This document shows, one piece after another, positions 35,733-43,610 of a stretch of 64,000 nt of DNA. The stretch is from contig JAJZJI010000001.1 of assembly GCA_021828345.1 (NCBI GenBank), forward strand, positions 1-64,000. The letters are read 5' to 3'. The DNA comes from Microcaldota archaeon (GTDB lineage Archaea; Micrarchaeota; Micrarchaeia; Micrarchaeales; Micrarchaeaceae). A program made the position numbers and the translations under genes. Numbering within the stretch: the stretch's first letter is position 1; every line of letters begins with the position of its first letter. The notes beneath the pieces are model-generated. The model did not search any database and was not told where the DNA came from. It was given only the letters and a program-made list of their open reading frames with translations.

Positions 35733-35959
35733 TCGTATCACTAATGAGAAATCAAAACTAACCTTTTAAAGCTTTTCTATGGTTTTTCGGCATAAGACGT
35801 ATACTTAAGAATACTAATAATTTCAGAAATTATAATAATTATAAAATAATCAATAGAACGTCAATGGTCTTCAATTTCACAATGAATATGAATGCTTTTA
35901 GATGTTGTTAATATAATATCATCAATGCCATTTGTATAATATTTACATTAAGTGATAAT

Positions 35960-36802
35960 ATGAATATAATATTTAGAACTGATGAAAATATTCTGCGTGC
36001 TGTGGGGTTATACCAAACCTTTGGACCTCCAGGTGCAATTTCCAGAGCAATGGTAGAATATCCATGGATATTTGGCAGATATAACTATGATGTAACTAAA
36101 CTAAATCATGAAATAACTATGCTGCCCAATGGGTACTATTCACTTTTTTCATATCTATTTGATGACATAATAGATGATAATATAAAGGTAGAATGCGCGA
36201 GACTCACCGAGAAAATGCAGCATATAATATATTTACCAGAAATTAATCCAAAGATCAATGAGTTTGCAAAAAATTTAAGAGCTGATTATGCAAACTATAA
36301 TACTAAACTTAAGGATCAAATTAAATCAATATTTGATTTTGATCTTCCCCAAGAATTATATGTTGTTATAAACTCCAACCTTACTAAAAATAATGGGGAT
36401 GGTGGTGGGATATATGTTAGCAATAAACTATCTGCAATAAGTCTTGGGATTCCATTAGGTTCTGATATACTTCCAGAGACTAAACATTGGATTTCTGTTC
36501 TTATACATGAACTATTACATGTGCTTATAAGAAAGAATAATAAATTACTAAAAACAATGGATTGGTTTGAGGAGGCGCTTTTAGATTATTTTGCCCCTAA
36601 TGGGATAATAAGTAATAATTTCAATGAAACCAAGTTAAGTGTTGAGGAATCATTTAAAATAAATATAAGAAATAGGCCCTATTCTGAAAACATTTCAAAA
36701 GAATTACTACCAATAATGAAAAAATATGCCGAAAATATAGAATTGAAGAATATATGGCAATTTTTAGAAGAGAATGGATTTGGTAAATATATTAATCATT
36801 AG
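35960..36802 (+). CDS. putative zinc metalloprotease (HExxH, gluzincin-like)
   Basis: A 280-residue protein with a zinc-protease signature HELLHVLI (HExxH, near residue 189) followed about 20 residues later by WFEEALLDYF, whose Glu can be the third ligand as in gluzincins. No signal peptide or membrane segment. ATG 35960 has GTGAT 3 nt upstream. The stop overlaps the convergent helicase stop by 4 nt (TTAG shared). Substrate unknown. Confidence 0.62.
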   Translation: MNIIFRTDENILRAVGLYQTFGPPGAISRAMVEYPWIFGRYNYDVTKLNHEITMLPNGYYSLFSYLFDDIIDDNIKVECARLTEKMQHIIYLPEINPKINEFAKNLRADYANYNTKLKDQIKSIFDFDLPQELYVVINSNLTKNNGDGGGIYVSNKLSAISLGIPLGSDILPETKHWISVLIHELLHVLIRKNNKLLKTMDWFEEALLDYFAPNGIISNNFNETKLSVEESFKINIRNRPYSENISKELLPIMKKYAENIELKNIWQFLEENGFGKYINH

Positions 36803-38196
36803 AAATTACCACTGCTGCCTGTGCTCTCTCCTTCTCTATGTCTATTATTTGGCCGTCTATATTGGTTATTGCCTCTAAACCCACCGCTGCGTTGTCTTCC
36901 ACTCTGTGAATCTCTATTACTTCTGCCTCTACCAAATCTATCGCCACCAAATCTTTTCCTATCTCCTCTATTTCTATTGTTGAAACTGTGGCTTCCACTA
37001 TCATTAAAGCTGCTTCTGCGATGCTCATCCATTCCAGATTTCACATATTTGCCAAATTCTATATTTTTGAAATTATCTATATTAATTACAATTTTTTGCA
37101 TATCAATTTTGGCAAATCTTACAATAGAATCCTTCAAATTTTTCTGTTCATAGCCAAATATAGTAAATGCTGTACCCTCTGCTCCAAGTCTTGATGTTCT
37201 TCCGACTCTATGTGTATAAACTGTTGGGTCCTTTGGTGCATCAAAATTTATTATATCTGTAAGATCTGTTATATCAATTCCTCTAGATGCGACATCCGTT
37301 GTTATTAAAACGCCACCACCCATTCCCTTAAATTCACGTATTGAGCGCTCTCTGGATGCCTGTTTCATTGCTCCGTTTAACATCATTGTTTCATATTTAT
37401 TATCTTTTAATATTCTATACAATATGAACGCAGTATTTCGCGTATTAGTAAATATTATGGTCTTTTTAGGCTTTTTAGAATCCATATATGCAAGTAGTGT
37501 TGAGAATTTGAAAGAACTACTTGATATTGTATATGTATGCTTTATGGTATTGACTATAACATCCCCTTCATCATATTCGCTTATTTGATCTAGTCCGCGC
37601 ATGTATCGCATGGATAATTCTTTTATCTCACGTGGCATGGTTGCTGATAAGAGAAGTGTCTGCTTCTCTTTTGGTGTGCCCTCAATTATCTTATCGATAT
37701 CATTGAAGAATCCCATATCAAGCATTATGTCCGCTTCGTCAAGAACGAGATAATTTATTTTATAAATATCAAGGCTTCCTCTTCGTATATGGTCTAATAA
37801 TCTACCTGGAGTCCCAACCACAATATCCGCATGTCTTAATTTGTCTGTCTGTGGCCTTAAAGAGACGCCTCCATACACAGTAACTATATTAATTCCACTT
37901 CTTCCCAATAATTTCTTTCCAAATGCCTCCACCTGTAATGCAAGTTCTCTTGTAGGTAAGACTATAAGCGCGCTTATATGGTTTTTGTGCTTTTCTATTA
38001 GATGCACTATTGGTATCAAATATGCTGCGGTCTTTCCAGAAGCCGTTCGTGATCTGACTATTACGTCCTTTCCTTCCAATATTTTTGGTATTATTTTGGA
38101 TTGTACTGCAGTAGATTTTGTAAAACCTAATTTTCTTATTTCCTCCTTTATCTCCTGATTTATCTTCATTTCATTGAAGTGCGATGTCTCTGTCAT
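36799..38196 (-). CDS. DEAD-box RNA helicase with Arg/Gly-rich tail
   Basis: ATP-dependent RNA helicase, 465 residues. Motifs in order: Q-motif region (LGFTKSTAVQSKIIP), Walker A SRTASGKTAAY, PTRELALQ, TPGRLLDH, DEAD (LVLDEADIMLDMGF), SATM, then TTDVASRGIDI and HRVGRTSRLG. The last about 75 residues are Arg/Gly/Asn-rich (RGG-like), as in cold-shock or ribosome-assembly helicases that bind RNA nonspecifically. Position next to the T4SS-like operon is probably incidental. Confidence 0.94.
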   Translation of the reverse strand: MTETSHFNEMKINQEIKEEIRKLGFTKSTAVQSKIIPKILEGKDVIVRSRTASGKTAAYLIPIVHLIEKHKNHISALIVLPTRELALQVEAFGKKLLGRSGINIVTVYGGVSLRPQTDKLRHADIVVGTPGRLLDHIRRGSLDIYKINYLVLDEADIMLDMGFFNDIDKIIEGTPKEKQTLLLSATMPREIKELSMRYMRGLDQISEYDEGDVIVNTIKHTYTISSSSFKFSTLLAYMDSKKPKKTIIFTNTRNTAFILYRILKDNKYETMMLNGAMKQASRERSIREFKGMGGGVLITTDVASRGIDITDLTDIINFDAPKDPTVYTHRVGRTSRLGAEGTAFTIFGYEQKNLKDSIVRFAKIDMQKIVINIDNFKNIEFGKYVKSGMDEHRRSSFNDSGSHSFNNRNRGDRKRFGGDRFGRGRSNRDSQSGRQRSGGFRGNNQYRRPNNRHREGESTGSSGNF

Positions 38197-38374
38197 TTTA
38201 TCATCTATATACTAAAACGTTTATACTCTACTATAAGATAGATTTGATTATTATAACATGCGGTTTAATCATTTTTTAGCTTAGAACCAGCATTTTAACG
38301 CGTCTTATACGCACTATACAAATTCTACCATATTTTTGGTATTATTTAGTATTAGGATGGGAGATACTTAAACG

Positions 38375-38417
38375 TTTCGGTGCTGTGTTAATTTAATTGT
38401 TAATTAAATACCGAAAT
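38375..38417. promoter_or_regulatory. inverted repeat upstream of the T4SS-like operon
   Basis: Perfect 7-nt inverted repeat TTTCGGT (38375-38381) / ACCGAAA (38411-38417) enclosing an AT-rich near-palindrome (TTAATTTAATTGTTAATTAA). A direct repeat ATACTTAAA flanks it at 38364-38372 and 38417-38425. It sits immediately upstream of the TATA-like element at 38432, where archaeal activators or repressors bind, so it is a candidate operator for the operon. Confidence 0.45.
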
Positions 38418-38431
38418 ACTTAAATATTTAT

Positions 38432-38439
38432 TTATATAT
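38432..38439 (+). promoter_or_regulatory. TATA box of the T4SS-like operon
   Basis: TTTATATA, 41-48 nt upstream of ATG 38480, within an AT-rich tract and directly 3' of the inverted repeat. A start about 26 nt downstream would leave a leader of about 20 nt. Assigned by position and consensus only. Confidence 0.45.
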
Positions 38440-38479
38440 AAAATCTTGTAGTAAAGTAAACAACTTTATATGTGAGTAT

Positions 38480-38878
38480 ATGAATTTAAGGAAATATATC
38501 TTTGGGTCGTTGTTAAGGAATTCTGCCGTATTTGTAAGGTTTTTGGTGCCTATTTTGTTTGTAGGATTGATTTTAATTAGGGTAAGTTCTGCATCTACAA
38601 TAAGTCTTAATATCGTATCACAATTATCGTTTGTAAAATTTGTGCTATCACAATTAGGTCCTGCGATAAGCGCTGTAATGTTTGTAATCGCTGGTATATT
38701 TTATTCACTTGGCCAGATAATGCCTCCTGATAAAAAAGCACATTTCCATACTACTGCAATAAATATAATCATAGGTGCTATTGTTGTAGGAATACTAAGT
38801 GTTGCATCTACCACACTTGCAACAGCATCAAGCGGTCTTTTAAATAACGTAAGCGCATCAAATTTCACTAGCAGTTAG
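38480..38878 (+). CDS. VirB2/TrbC-like pilin candidate
   Basis: A 132-residue protein with the layout of conjugative pilins: a basic N-terminus and long signal-like helix (FVRFLVPILFVGLILIRVSSAST, possible cleavage after SSA), then two hydrophobic helices (LGPAISAVMFVIAGIFYSLG and TTAINIIIGAIVVGILSVAS) joined by a short polar loop with MPPDKKAH. First gene of a nine-gene operon with VirB6- and VirB4-like products. VirB2-type pilins occur in archaeal Ced/Ted DNA-import systems; the assignment here is by topology and context, not by a diagnostic motif. Confidence 0.6.
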   Translation: MNLRKYIFGSLLRNSAVFVRFLVPILFVGLILIRVSSASTISLNIVSQLSFVKFVLSQLGPAISAVMFVIAGIFYSLGQIMPPDKKAHFHTTAINIIIGAIVVGILSVASTTLATASSGLLNNVSASNFTSS

Positions 38879-38887
38879 GTTGTCTTT

Positions 38888-39913
38888 ATGTATCAAATAC
38901 CAGGCTATTCGATAGCGATAGCCATAATTGCCATAATGCTTGCCATATCTGGCATTATAATAGGAATAGGTATGGCGCTGGATGATAGAAAATTAAAGGA
39001 GTTTGGCCGTTCAGAATTATATCAGTCTATAATAAATGGTATTATAGTAGGGTCGCTAATAGCAATTTTCGCACAGAATGGCCTAATATATAATATAGAA
39101 TACAACATGGTGGCAAACATGTCAAATATAACCTGCAATGGTATATATGCATCCAACTATGCAATATGCTTTGCCAACCAGTTTCTTGTGGGAACAATTC
39201 CTATGCAAATAAATGGGCAATTAATGCCTACAGTTCTAGATAGCATAATAGCAATTATAACGCCATTAACGGCAATTTATGGTATTTTATCTTCGATCTC
39301 ATCAATAACAATAAGTATAGTGGTATTGTCAATAAATCTATCAACAGTTCTACAGCCATTAATTGGCCAAATAGATTATGCAATAGAAGCGTTAACCTTC
39401 TCTATGCTGAGTATAGAGGTTCAATCAATAATCCTTCAGTTTATAGCAACTACTGCGTTAACCGTTCTTATGCCTATAGGGATTGTTTTACGAAGCTTTT
39501 ATTTTACAAGAAGATTGGGTGGAGCAATACTTGCAATAACTATAGCCCTCTTTACTATACTGCCAATGTCTTATTTGCTTGATGCGCAACTTATGTATAA
39601 TTATTCAAATGGTCAATATAGTGGAATTGGCAGCATAAGCTCTCTTGCCAATTCATTGCAGGGTAATGTCAATGGGGTCGTTACAAATAATAATATAAAC
39701 AAGTCATCATTGCTTTCGATAGAGAATGCAATAAGCAATTTTATGCAAAATGCTGAATCTATAATGACTTCAATCTGGGTAGCAATATCAACGATAATTG
39801 TGGAAGCGTTCTTTCTTCCAATTTTCAGCCTTATACTTACAATAATATCCGCAAGAGAGCTTGCAAGAATAATGGGATCTGAAATATCATTCAGCAGATT
39901 CGATATAATGTAG
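38888..39913 (+). CDS. VirB6/TrbL (CedA)-like polytopic channel protein
   Basis: A 341-residue membrane protein with about seven helices. The segment MPIGIVLRSFYFTRRLGGAILAITIALFTILPMSYLLD (about 196-233) is the conserved LR-x-F-x3-R-x-LGG block that I associate with archaeal TrbL/VirB6-like proteins. A long extracytoplasmic Ser/Asn-rich loop follows, then two C-terminal helices. VirB6/CedA-like proteins form the inner-membrane part of a DNA-transfer channel. 9 nt after the pilin-like gene. Confidence 0.68.
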   Translation: MYQIPGYSIAIAIIAIMLAISGIIIGIGMALDDRKLKEFGRSELYQSIINGIIVGSLIAIFAQNGLIYNIEYNMVANMSNITCNGIYASNYAICFANQFLVGTIPMQINGQLMPTVLDSIIAIITPLTAIYGILSSISSITISIVVLSINLSTVLQPLIGQIDYAIEALTFSMLSIEVQSIILQFIATTALTVLMPIGIVLRSFYFTRRLGGAILAITIALFTILPMSYLLDAQLMYNYSNGQYSGIGSISSLANSLQGNVNGVVTNNNINKSSLLSIENAISNFMQNAESIMTSIWVAISTIIVEAFFLPIFSLILTIISARELARIMGSEISFSRFDIM

Positions 39914-39945
39914 GTGTTTATCTGTCTAATAATATATTTTACGTT

Positions 39946-40653
39946 ATGGGCGCTTCATATGCTATTCTACTAATAATTAGCATTTTATCTGGGAGCGTTT
40001 TAGTACTTTTTATATCTGCAATATTACTGTTTCTAACACTTATTTTTTATAAAGGCTGGTATATACTAGAACCTCTACTATTTCGTAAAGTTAATGTGAT
40101 ACAAACAGTAGGTAATTATCAATTAAGTGGTGAGCGAAGATCTGCAATTATTAAAAGTAATGGTTATGTTTCAGCAACAACCGCGGTGCTAATTGATGTA
40201 TCTAAAATAGATGAACTAGATAGGGAGGCATTAGAAAATATAATACATAATTTAAAAATGCCATTTAAAATCATCATGCAAATAGAACAGCTTAACACTT
40301 CAAAAATAGTCAATGATTTAAAAACAAAGCAATACATGAAAGAATCGGAATTATACAAAATTGCAAAATTAAATCCAAAAAGTCCTAAAGTTGCGGCGCT
40401 AAATCGCGAGATCTCACAAATAACTAATGATATTTTAGAAATAACCTCAGGAAAGATGCCATTAAAGTTATCCTATTACGCATTAACTTCAGCGATTGCT
40501 GAAAATGCCTACAGAGCTCAGGATCTTGCAATTATGCGAATAAAGGAACTTGCAAATTCTATAGATAGTGTTCTTAATACAAAATCAAATATTTTAGAGG
40601 GTGACGATTTATTATCGGTGTTAAAGTTTGATAGTGTGGTGGTATTTAAATGA
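39946..40653 (+). CDS. VirB3-like helices fused to a VirB4 N-terminal domain
   Basis: A 235-residue protein. Residues 1-45 form a membrane hairpin (AILLIISILSGSVLVLFISA...FLTLIFYKGWYIL) like VirB3/PrgI. The rest (ERRSAIIKSNGYVSATTAVLIDVS, a MPFKIIMQIEQLNTSKIV strand, conserved TSGKMPLKLSYYALTSA and a final helical stretch) resembles the non-catalytic N-domain of VirB4/TraC ATPases. It overlaps the next gene by 4 nt (ATGA), whose product is the matching ATPase domain: together a split VirB4. Confidence 0.6.
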   Translation: MGASYAILLIISILSGSVLVLFISAILLFLTLIFYKGWYILEPLLFRKVNVIQTVGNYQLSGERRSAIIKSNGYVSATTAVLIDVSKIDELDREALENIIHNLKMPFKIIMQIEQLNTSKIVNDLKTKQYMKESELYKIAKLNPKSPKVAALNREISQITNDILEITSGKMPLKLSYYALTSAIAENAYRAQDLAIMRIKELANSIDSVLNTKSNILEGDDLLSVLKFDSVVVFK

Positions 40654-41801
40654 AAATATATAAGATATCAAATTCACTTATAGCATCAAAATTAATACAT
40701 ATAACAAATCCATCAGAGCATGCGGTTATAAGGGCTGAAGGTATTTTTATCGGATTTACTAAATATTATACACTTCCATTATTTTTAGATCTCAATGCAC
40801 TAATAAACCCACATATATCTGTTATAGGTATGAGTGGATCTGGAAAAACTTACTTTTTAAAATCTATAATATTAAGAAGTAATATTTACATGAATCAGAG
40901 CGTATTCATATTAGATTGGAATGGCGAATATTCCGAACTCGTACAATATGCTAATGGGAAAGAACTTTTTCTCGATACTGCCATGAATCCTGATCAATCT
41001 ATTCAAGCTGCAATAAACTGTATGGAATCAAATAAAATAACTTATAATAACCAGATAATAAGCTGTAATCTATCCAATATAAAAGATAGAGATTACAAGG
41101 CACGTGCGTCAAAAATATTTCTTAAAATAATTTCAGACGAGATGATAACGCATAGGATTAACAGAAAGATATCAAATATAATCGTTATTGATGAAGCGTG
41201 GAAATTATTGGATGGAAATGAGCTTTCAATGTTATTTAGGGAGGGTAGAAAATACGGTTTTAGTATTATAGTAGCAACACAACTCGCAAAAGATATACTA
41301 AATGACATAATATCAAATTCCGCATGTATGGCTATATTTAAGTTGCAAAATAGTGAGGATTTTTCACTTTTAACAGAATCTGGGGTTATCTCTAGCGGAA
41401 ATAGAGAGCTTATTTCAAATCTAGAGCGTGGTTCATGTCTGCTTATGCAGCGTTTGAAGATTAATCTAGGGGTGCAGACGGGTACTATAATAAGTCGTGT
41501 ATCAGGGTTTGATTATTCTGTGTGTAATATTGTCGGTGAAAAGATGGATTTTAAAATAACAAATAGTATTTTTGTAAGAGAGACTGAGGCAATTGATACT
41601 ACAAAGGAAAACATATCTAAAATAATAGGGTTTATGGAACAAAATGGTAGAACTGTAGAGCTATCTGGTTTTATAAAATATCTATTAGGGATTAATATAA
41701 AAAGGTATGAAATTGTGCGTTATCTACGTTCTATGAATGTAAATGACATTGAGATGGCAGAGGCATTTGAATTAATTAAAGAGGTCAAAATTTTAGATTA
41801 G
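40650..41801 (+). CDS. VirB4/HerA-like ATPase (C-terminal half of a split VirB4)
   Basis: A 383-residue AAA-like motor of the HerA/FtsK/VirB4 clade. It begins with a short beta region (AEGIFIGFTKYYTLPLFLD), then Walker A GMSGSGKTYF (Lys66), VFILDWNGEYSE, Walker B NIIVIDEAWKLL (Asp181-Glu182) and the sensor-like SIIVATQLAKD. IDEAWKLL and the ATQ motif are VirB4-type. It lacks the large VirB4 N-domain, which is supplied by the overlapping upstream gene. It would power pilus assembly or DNA transfer. Confidence 0.85.
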   Translation: MKIYKISNSLIASKLIHITNPSEHAVIRAEGIFIGFTKYYTLPLFLDLNALINPHISVIGMSGSGKTYFLKSIILRSNIYMNQSVFILDWNGEYSELVQYANGKELFLDTAMNPDQSIQAAINCMESNKITYNNQIISCNLSNIKDRDYKARASKIFLKIISDEMITHRINRKISNIIVIDEAWKLLDGNELSMLFREGRKYGFSIIVATQLAKDILNDIISNSACMAIFKLQNSEDFSLLTESGVISSGNRELISNLERGSCLLMQRLKINLGVQTGTIISRVSGFDYSVCNIVGEKMDFKITNSIFVRETEAIDTTKENISKIIGFMEQNGRTVELSGFIKYLLGINIKRYEIVRYLRSMNVNDIEMAEAFELIKEVKILD

Positions 41802-41808
41802 TGATAAA

Positions 41809-42459
41809 ATGCCAGATGATTCAAATAAAATATCCATTAATGCATGTCTTAGGGCATCAATTGAAGAAATAAAAAAAAGTATATCGATGCTCCCAAATAC
41901 TCAGCTAATAAAAAATGCAAATGTTCTAAAATATAACGTAATAGAGAATGTAAATGGGAAGACGCTGCCTAATGCTGAAATAACATTTGGGAGCGATTTT
42001 ATATTAATAGAAGGAAAGAATGTCAGTGCTTTTGGCATATCTAAAACAATGTTATTAATAAAATTTTTAAGCATACTCGCATATGTAAGACAGTACTATG
42101 ATGTCAACATTTTCGAATTATATCCAAATATAATAGAAGCATTACAGTCATCGATATTTTTTGAAAAACATTTAAATTCAAATATTAAAATTGAGCACTT
42201 AACCAAACAGGTAGATGCATTAAATTTGTCTAATATGAAATTATCCGAGGATGCTGTCCGTATGTATAAGATAAGCGCTGATAATTTAGAGCTTCTTGCG
42301 TCCTTTAAAGATTTTTTCATACGTATTTCAGAATCCTTGAAGATAAATGTGAATATCAACGATTCCAAATTAGCAGAATCTCTATCCTCGTTTGGTGTTA
42401 GTCTGGAATTATACAAAAAATTAGCAAAGTTTTCATATACAATTAGTGATGAAAAATGA
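41809..42459 (+). CDS. T4SS-like operon accessory protein, helical
   Basis: A 216-residue soluble protein with no membrane segment. Its N-terminal half contains short beta strands (AEITFGSDFILIEGKNVSAFGI) and the C-terminal half is Leu/Ser/Asn-rich and helical. No family recognised. It lies 7 nt after the VirB4-like ATPase and overlaps the next gene by 4 nt, so it is part of the machine or an accessory factor. Confidence 0.6.
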   Translation: MPDDSNKISINACLRASIEEIKKSISMLPNTQLIKNANVLKYNVIENVNGKTLPNAEITFGSDFILIEGKNVSAFGISKTMLLIKFLSILAYVRQYYDVNIFELYPNIIEALQSSIFFEKHLNSNIKIEHLTKQVDALNLSNMKLSEDAVRMYKISADNLELLASFKDFFIRISESLKINVNINDSKLAESLSSFGVSLELYKKLAKFSYTISDEK

Positions 42460-43181
42460 GAAAGATAATAATAGGAATAATACTAATAATATTATCCATT
42501 ACTATATTTGCGTATGTGTCCTCAAATAAAAATTTTACGGAATACTCCGGATTTTTGTATATTCTTTTAGGGGTTTCTGGATTTTATTTAATGCTAGCGT
42601 TTTCAGAATTTATGAACACAAACAAGTCGTATGTGTTATCCCATTCTATAACAAATAAAAATACCCCGATTATAACTAAAAAAAGACTTTCGGAACTCTT
42701 ATTCATTATAGAATCAGAAAGCGGCAGGCGAATAATAAAAATGGACAATCTACTTAAAAAAATATCCGAAACCTATCAGATTGCCAATACTCAAATATTA
42801 GAATATACTCTGAATAAATTTTTCTATTTAAATAATGAAAATCCATCATTTAACTTTGTTTGTGTTAATGGATTAATTCTTTCGAAAGGTGCAAATATTA
42901 ATGTTATAATACAGGATTATTTATTTGAGAAGAAGTTGCTTGAAGGGAAGGAGTTGCAGATTAAAAACAGAAGAATAAAAGAGCAAATTTTATCTTATGC
43001 TAAAAATCTTGGAATTGAAAACGTATGTGTAGAAGATAAACAAATTCGATATTTTATATTAAATGAGCAGGATAGGTATTTGGCAGTTAATCGCATGTCT
43101 ATGTTACGTAATGAGAGCGCCGCGATGCTTTTTTTATTCATAAATAATTATTTGGTGATAGAGAATGCAACAGCTTATTAA
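42456..43181 (+). CDS. T4SS-like operon membrane-anchored protein
   Basis: A 241-residue protein with two N-terminal helices (IIIGIILIILSITIFAYVSS and YSGFLYILLGVSGFYLMLAFS) and a cytoplasmic domain of about 170 residues, with helices and a strand such as FNFVCVNGLILS. No known motif. Starts at the ATGA overlap with the upstream gene. Topology is compatible with an inner-membrane scaffold component. Confidence 0.6.
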   Translation: MRKIIIGIILIILSITIFAYVSSNKNFTEYSGFLYILLGVSGFYLMLAFSEFMNTNKSYVLSHSITNKNTPIITKKRLSELLFIIESESGRRIIKMDNLLKKISETYQIANTQILEYTLNKFFYLNNENPSFNFVCVNGLILSKGANINVIIQDYLFEKKLLEGKELQIKNRRIKEQILSYAKNLGIENVCVEDKQIRYFILNEQDRYLAVNRMSMLRNESAAMLFLFINNYLVIENATAY

Positions 43182-43341
43182 TTATATTTCTAGCGCGCTG
43201 CTTGCAATAGATGGCGTAATAATACTTCTTGTAATGTTTGCTGATTTGCTCTCAAAAGATATAAGTGTGAGAAATAATTTGGGGAAGGCATTAATTGCCA
43301 TAACTATTGTGACAATTTCGCTAATATATTTGGGTGTATAA
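43165..43341 (+). CDS. 58-residue two-helix membrane protein
   Basis: Short ORF (ATG 43165, TAA 43339-43341) overlapping the previous gene by 17 nt and ending 2 nt before the next ATG. The product has two hydrophobic helices (AIDGVIILLVMFADLL and KALIAITIVTISLIYLGV) joined by a short basic loop. The packed position in the operon supports a real gene. Its size and topology recall the small CedA1/CedA2-type components of archaeal DNA-import systems; homology is untested. Confidence 0.6.
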   Translation: MQQLINYISSALLAIDGVIILLVMFADLLSKDISVRNNLGKALIAITIVTISLIYLGV

Positions 43342-43343
43342 CT

Positions 43344-43610
43344 ATGGCATTGGAATTTTTTAGCAATTTACATAAAAATTACAAAAAAGAGCGCAAATAT
43401 GTTTCTATATTAGGTTCAATTACTATACTATTTTCTGTTTCTTCCATTTTGAAATACTTAAAATATAATTATGTATATGCAATTGCGTTATTTCCAATAT
43501 CACTTATTTTGCTTAATATAATAACCAGTTATCGTTTGGTATCAAAAAATAGGACGGTGAGATTTTTTTCATATGCAATTTTATCTTTTATAATATTTAT
43601 TGTGATTTAA
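43344..43610 (+). CDS. VirB3/PrgI-like small membrane protein
   Basis: An 88-residue membrane protein with a basic N-terminus (NLHKNYKKERKYV) and two to three closely spaced helices, ending in a hydrophobic helix (SYAILSFIIFIVI). Its stop codon overlaps the start of the large ATPase. A small membrane protein directly before a VirB4-type ATPase matches the VirB3-VirB4 gene order of type IV secretion loci. Confidence 0.58.
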   Translation: MALEFFSNLHKNYKKERKYVSILGSITILFSVSSILKYLKYNYVYAIALFPISLILLNIITSYRLVSKNRTVRFFSYAILSFIIFIVI

